Below, one piece after another: positions 62,399 through 64,000 of a stretch of DNA of 64,000 nt. A model generated the notes under the pieces. It saw nothing but the letters and a program-made list of their open reading frames with translations. It was not told the DNA's origin and searched no databases. Positions within the stretch are counted from its first letter, which is position 1, and every line of letters begins with the position of its first letter. A program made the position numbers and the translations under genes. Origin of the DNA: CAKZNE01 sp963976435 (GTDB taxonomy: Bacteria > Bacteroidota > Bacteroidia > Flavobacteriales > Schleiferiaceae); NCBI GenBank assembly GCA_963976435.1, contig CAXBKQ010000006.1:62001-126000 (forward strand), in the 5' to 3' direction.

Positions 62399-63822
62399 AC
62401 TTTATTCTTTAAATAGTTATGAAGTAACCTCACACCAACACCAGTTCCTCCTCTCAATCTGTAGCCATTATCAGCAGCTAAAAATGCGGGTCCGGCAATA
62501 TCTAAATGAACATAGGGGTAGTCCGTAAATCTCTCTAAAAATTTCCCAGCCGTAATTGCGCCACCTTCTCTGCCTCCAATGTTTTTAACATCAGCAATGC
62601 TAGATTTTAGCAGTTCATTGTATTCATCCCAAAAAGGAAATCTGGCAATCCTTTCATATGCTTCTTCACCAGCGCCAGAAAGTTCCACAAAAACTTCATC
62701 CTTTGCATTACCCATGGCTACAATTCCATATTTTCCAATGGCCACCGCCGCCGCTCCTGTTAAGGTAGCTAAATCAATTACCAATTCGGGTTTGTATTTT
62801 TTGGCATATGCCAATGCATCAGCAAGAATCATTCTTCCTTCTGCGTCCGTATTTAATACTTCAACGGTGCTACCGTCGTACATTTTAATTACATCTCCTG
62901 GAGTATAAGCTTTTTCTCCTGGCCTATTATCCGTGGCGGGAGTAAGCCCTATTATATGCAGTGGTAATTTGGAACTCGCAACACTTATCATCGTGCCAAT
63001 AACGGCTGCTGCACCACCCATATCGCTTTTCATAGAGTCCATAGAACCGGCAGTTGGCTTTAAACTGAGTCCCCCAGTATCATAAACAACACCTTTTCCA
63101 ACCAATACAATCGGTTTTTTATTTAGGGCTTTGGCCGGCTTGTGCTCCATTATGGTAAAAGTTGGTGGGTCTTGGCTTCCCTTATTTACAGCCAGCAAAC
63201 CTCCCATTTTAAGCGCCTCAATTTTTTTCTTGTTTAAAACCTCAACCTTAAAACCATATTTCTCCCCTGCTGCCTTAGCTTCATTTGCTAATTCCACTGC
63301 TGTTAAATGCATTACAGGCTCGTTAACTAAATCCCTGGCCTTAAAAACACCATTTAAACTTGCGTTTAAATCCAAAATCTCTTGATTTTCAACAGCAAGC
63401 AACAGAATCTCCTTAAGGGAATTCTTTCTTTTTTTGGCATCGCTATAATATTTAAGGAATTGATAATTGGCGAGAGCCATCCCTTCCGCAAATGCAATCG
63501 GACTTAAATTATCAACCAAACTTTGCACTACAACTTTGCTAATCTTTTCTTGCCCTATCCATGTTAAGGCCGATTTACCCTTTAATCTCAGGCTCTCATT
63601 AATTTGATAGCCCTCCTTTTTTGATGAATCTATTTTTACAAAAAAGCGACATTGTTTATGGGAATTTAAGAAGGCCTCTTCCTGTTTTAGCTTTTTAAAC
63701 TTATTCTCTAGATATTTTTGATCCTCATCACTGAGTTTTAATACTTCCAAATCCGCAATGGATTGAAACAGATATATAGAATGTGCTGATGAAGGCGTAG
63801 ACTTTACGGCACTGATTTTCAT
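62395..63822 (-). CDS. Leucyl aminopeptidase (M17)
   Basis: A 475-residue cytosolic metallopeptidase. The C-terminal catalytic domain holds the metal-binding residues in VGKGVVYDTGGLSLKP (about 239-254), KSDMGGAAAV and the signature NTDAEGRMILADAL (about 319-332). The N-terminal 150 residues are the regulatory or hexamer-forming part. M17 enzymes remove N-terminal residues from peptides with two divalent metals. It is the first gene of the aminopeptidase-pdxA pair. ATG start at 63822. Confidence 0.94.
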   Translation of the reverse strand: MKISAVKSTPSSAHSIYLFQSIADLEVLKLSDEDQKYLENKFKKLKQEEAFLNSHKQCRFFVKIDSSKKEGYQINESLRLKGKSALTWIGQEKISKVVVQSLVDNLSPIAFAEGMALANYQFLKYYSDAKKRKNSLKEILLLAVENQEILDLNASLNGVFKARDLVNEPVMHLTAVELANEAKAAGEKYGFKVEVLNKKKIEALKMGGLLAVNKGSQDPPTFTIMEHKPAKALNKKPIVLVGKGVVYDTGGLSLKPTAGSMDSMKSDMGGAAAVIGTMISVASSKLPLHIIGLTPATDNRPGEKAYTPGDVIKMYDGSTVEVLNTDAEGRMILADALAYAKKYKPELVIDLATLTGAAAVAIGKYGIVAMGNAKDEVFVELSGAGEEAYERIARFPFWDEYNELLKSSIADVKNIGGREGGAITAGKFLERFTDYPYVHLDIAGPAFLAADNGYRLRGGTGVGVRLLHNYLKNKV

Positions 63823-63845
63823 AAAGAGTTTTATTAAATTTGATA

Positions 63846-63853
63846 CAAAAGTA
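63846..63853 (-). promoter_or_regulatory. -7 promoter element of the aminopeptidase-pdxA pair
   Basis: TACTTTTG on the minus strand, exact consensus, 23 bases before the ATG at 63822. Confidence 0.6.
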
Positions 63854-63943
63854 ATTTTATTTGAGGCAACTAATACAGATTGTGAACATCTAGTAAAATA
63901 AGAGGTTTATTAATCAGTTAATATCAGTCCAGTATCAATATCG

Positions 63944-63951
63944 TAAATTTG
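63944..63951 (+). promoter_or_regulatory. -7 promoter element of the right-edge gene
   Basis: TAAATTTG matches TAnnTTTG and ends 18 bases before the ATG at 63970. It is divergent from the aminopeptidase promoter. Confidence 0.5.
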
Positions 63952-63969
63952 TAGTTTCCTCCTTCCTTT

Positions 63970-64000
63970 ATGAAAAAGTTTATACTCTTTTCTATATTGT
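63970..64000 (+). CDS. Start of a secreted or membrane protein (3' end beyond window)
   Basis: Only ten codons are visible, starting MKKFILFSIL, which look like the beginning of a Sec signal peptide or lipoprotein leader. It follows a consensus -7 element. No function can be given. Confidence 0.5.
   Translation, partial: MKKFILFSIL

Overview
The window is a stretch of chromosome from a Bacteroidota bacterium, most likely of the class Flavobacteriia and perhaps outside the family Flavobacteriaceae proper. The evidence is AT-rich sequence (by eye, not computed), type IX secretion sorting domains of both type A and type B, a GLPGLI protein beside a TonB-type outer-membrane receptor, DUF6427/DUF6341-like genes beside purD, DUF1599 divergent from folP, and many copies of the Bacteroidota -7 promoter element TAnnTTTG just upstream of start codons. 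I see no rRNA, tRNA, CRISPR array, prophage or intact insertion sequence.

Layout. 1-8.7 kb (minus strand): a probable operon of DUF1599, a DoxX-like membrane protein, a lone DppB-type permease, tpiA, prmA and a very large secreted protein of unknown function that runs off the left edge. 8.7-10.9 kb (plus): folP, the c-di-AMP cyclase gene cdaA and a stand-alone receiver protein. 10.9-17.4 kb (minus): comEC, the nadD-gmk-yicC cluster, an EamA transporter and an acyltransferase. 17.4-20.6 kb (plus): a trans-sulfuration enzyme, a TrkA/KtrA-type RCK protein, an SDR and a lipoprotein, closed by a terminator. 20.7-25.4 kb: a minus-strand lipoprotein, a Spy-like small secreted protein, an acyl-CoA carboxylase beta subunit, a type IX (type A) secreted protein and a thioredoxin-like protein. 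25.4-26.0 kb: a gene-free stretch with inverted and direct repeats. 26-29.6 kb (minus): GLPGLI protein and outer-membrane receptor. 29.8-33.4 kb: a cation-chloride-cotransporter-like APC permease, purine nucleoside phosphorylase and a TIGR04282-type glycosyltransferase. 33.5-37.7 kb (minus): dprA translationally coupled to a hybrid histidine kinase. 37.7-43.4 kb: a seven-repeat secreted propeller-like protein, an ECF sigma factor overlapping a membrane-anchored protein, an HU-plus-SPOR protein and a thioesterase. 43.4-51.3 kb: DUF6427, DUF6341-like, purD, gdhA, gatC, plsC, trpS and lepA. 51.5-56.6 kb: a tandem pair of large type B sorted surface proteins. 56.7-63.8 kb (minus): accC, accB, fabH, plsX, rpmF, DUF177, pdxA and an M17 leucyl aminopeptidase. 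A last gene begins at the right edge.

Functionally the window is mostly core genome: fatty-acid and phospholipid synthesis (DUF177-rpmF-plsX-fabH-accB-accC, plsC, and a carboxyltransferase subunit far away at 22 kb), cofactor synthesis (folP, nadD, pdxA), translation (prmA, lepA, trpS, gatC, rpmF), nitrogen and purine metabolism (gdhA, purD, PNP), and two genes of DNA uptake (comEC, dprA). The accessory flavour comes from the cell surface: four predicted type IX cargo proteins, a TonB-type receptor and the giant secreted protein. I do not see a clearly new multi-gene system. The best candidates for unexplained biology are the giant protein at the left edge, the tandem surface proteins whose C-terminal 320 residues are conserved far beyond the sorting domain, the HU-SPOR protein, the repeat-rich non-coding block at 25.4-26.0 kb, and genes whose reading frames lack a normal start codon.
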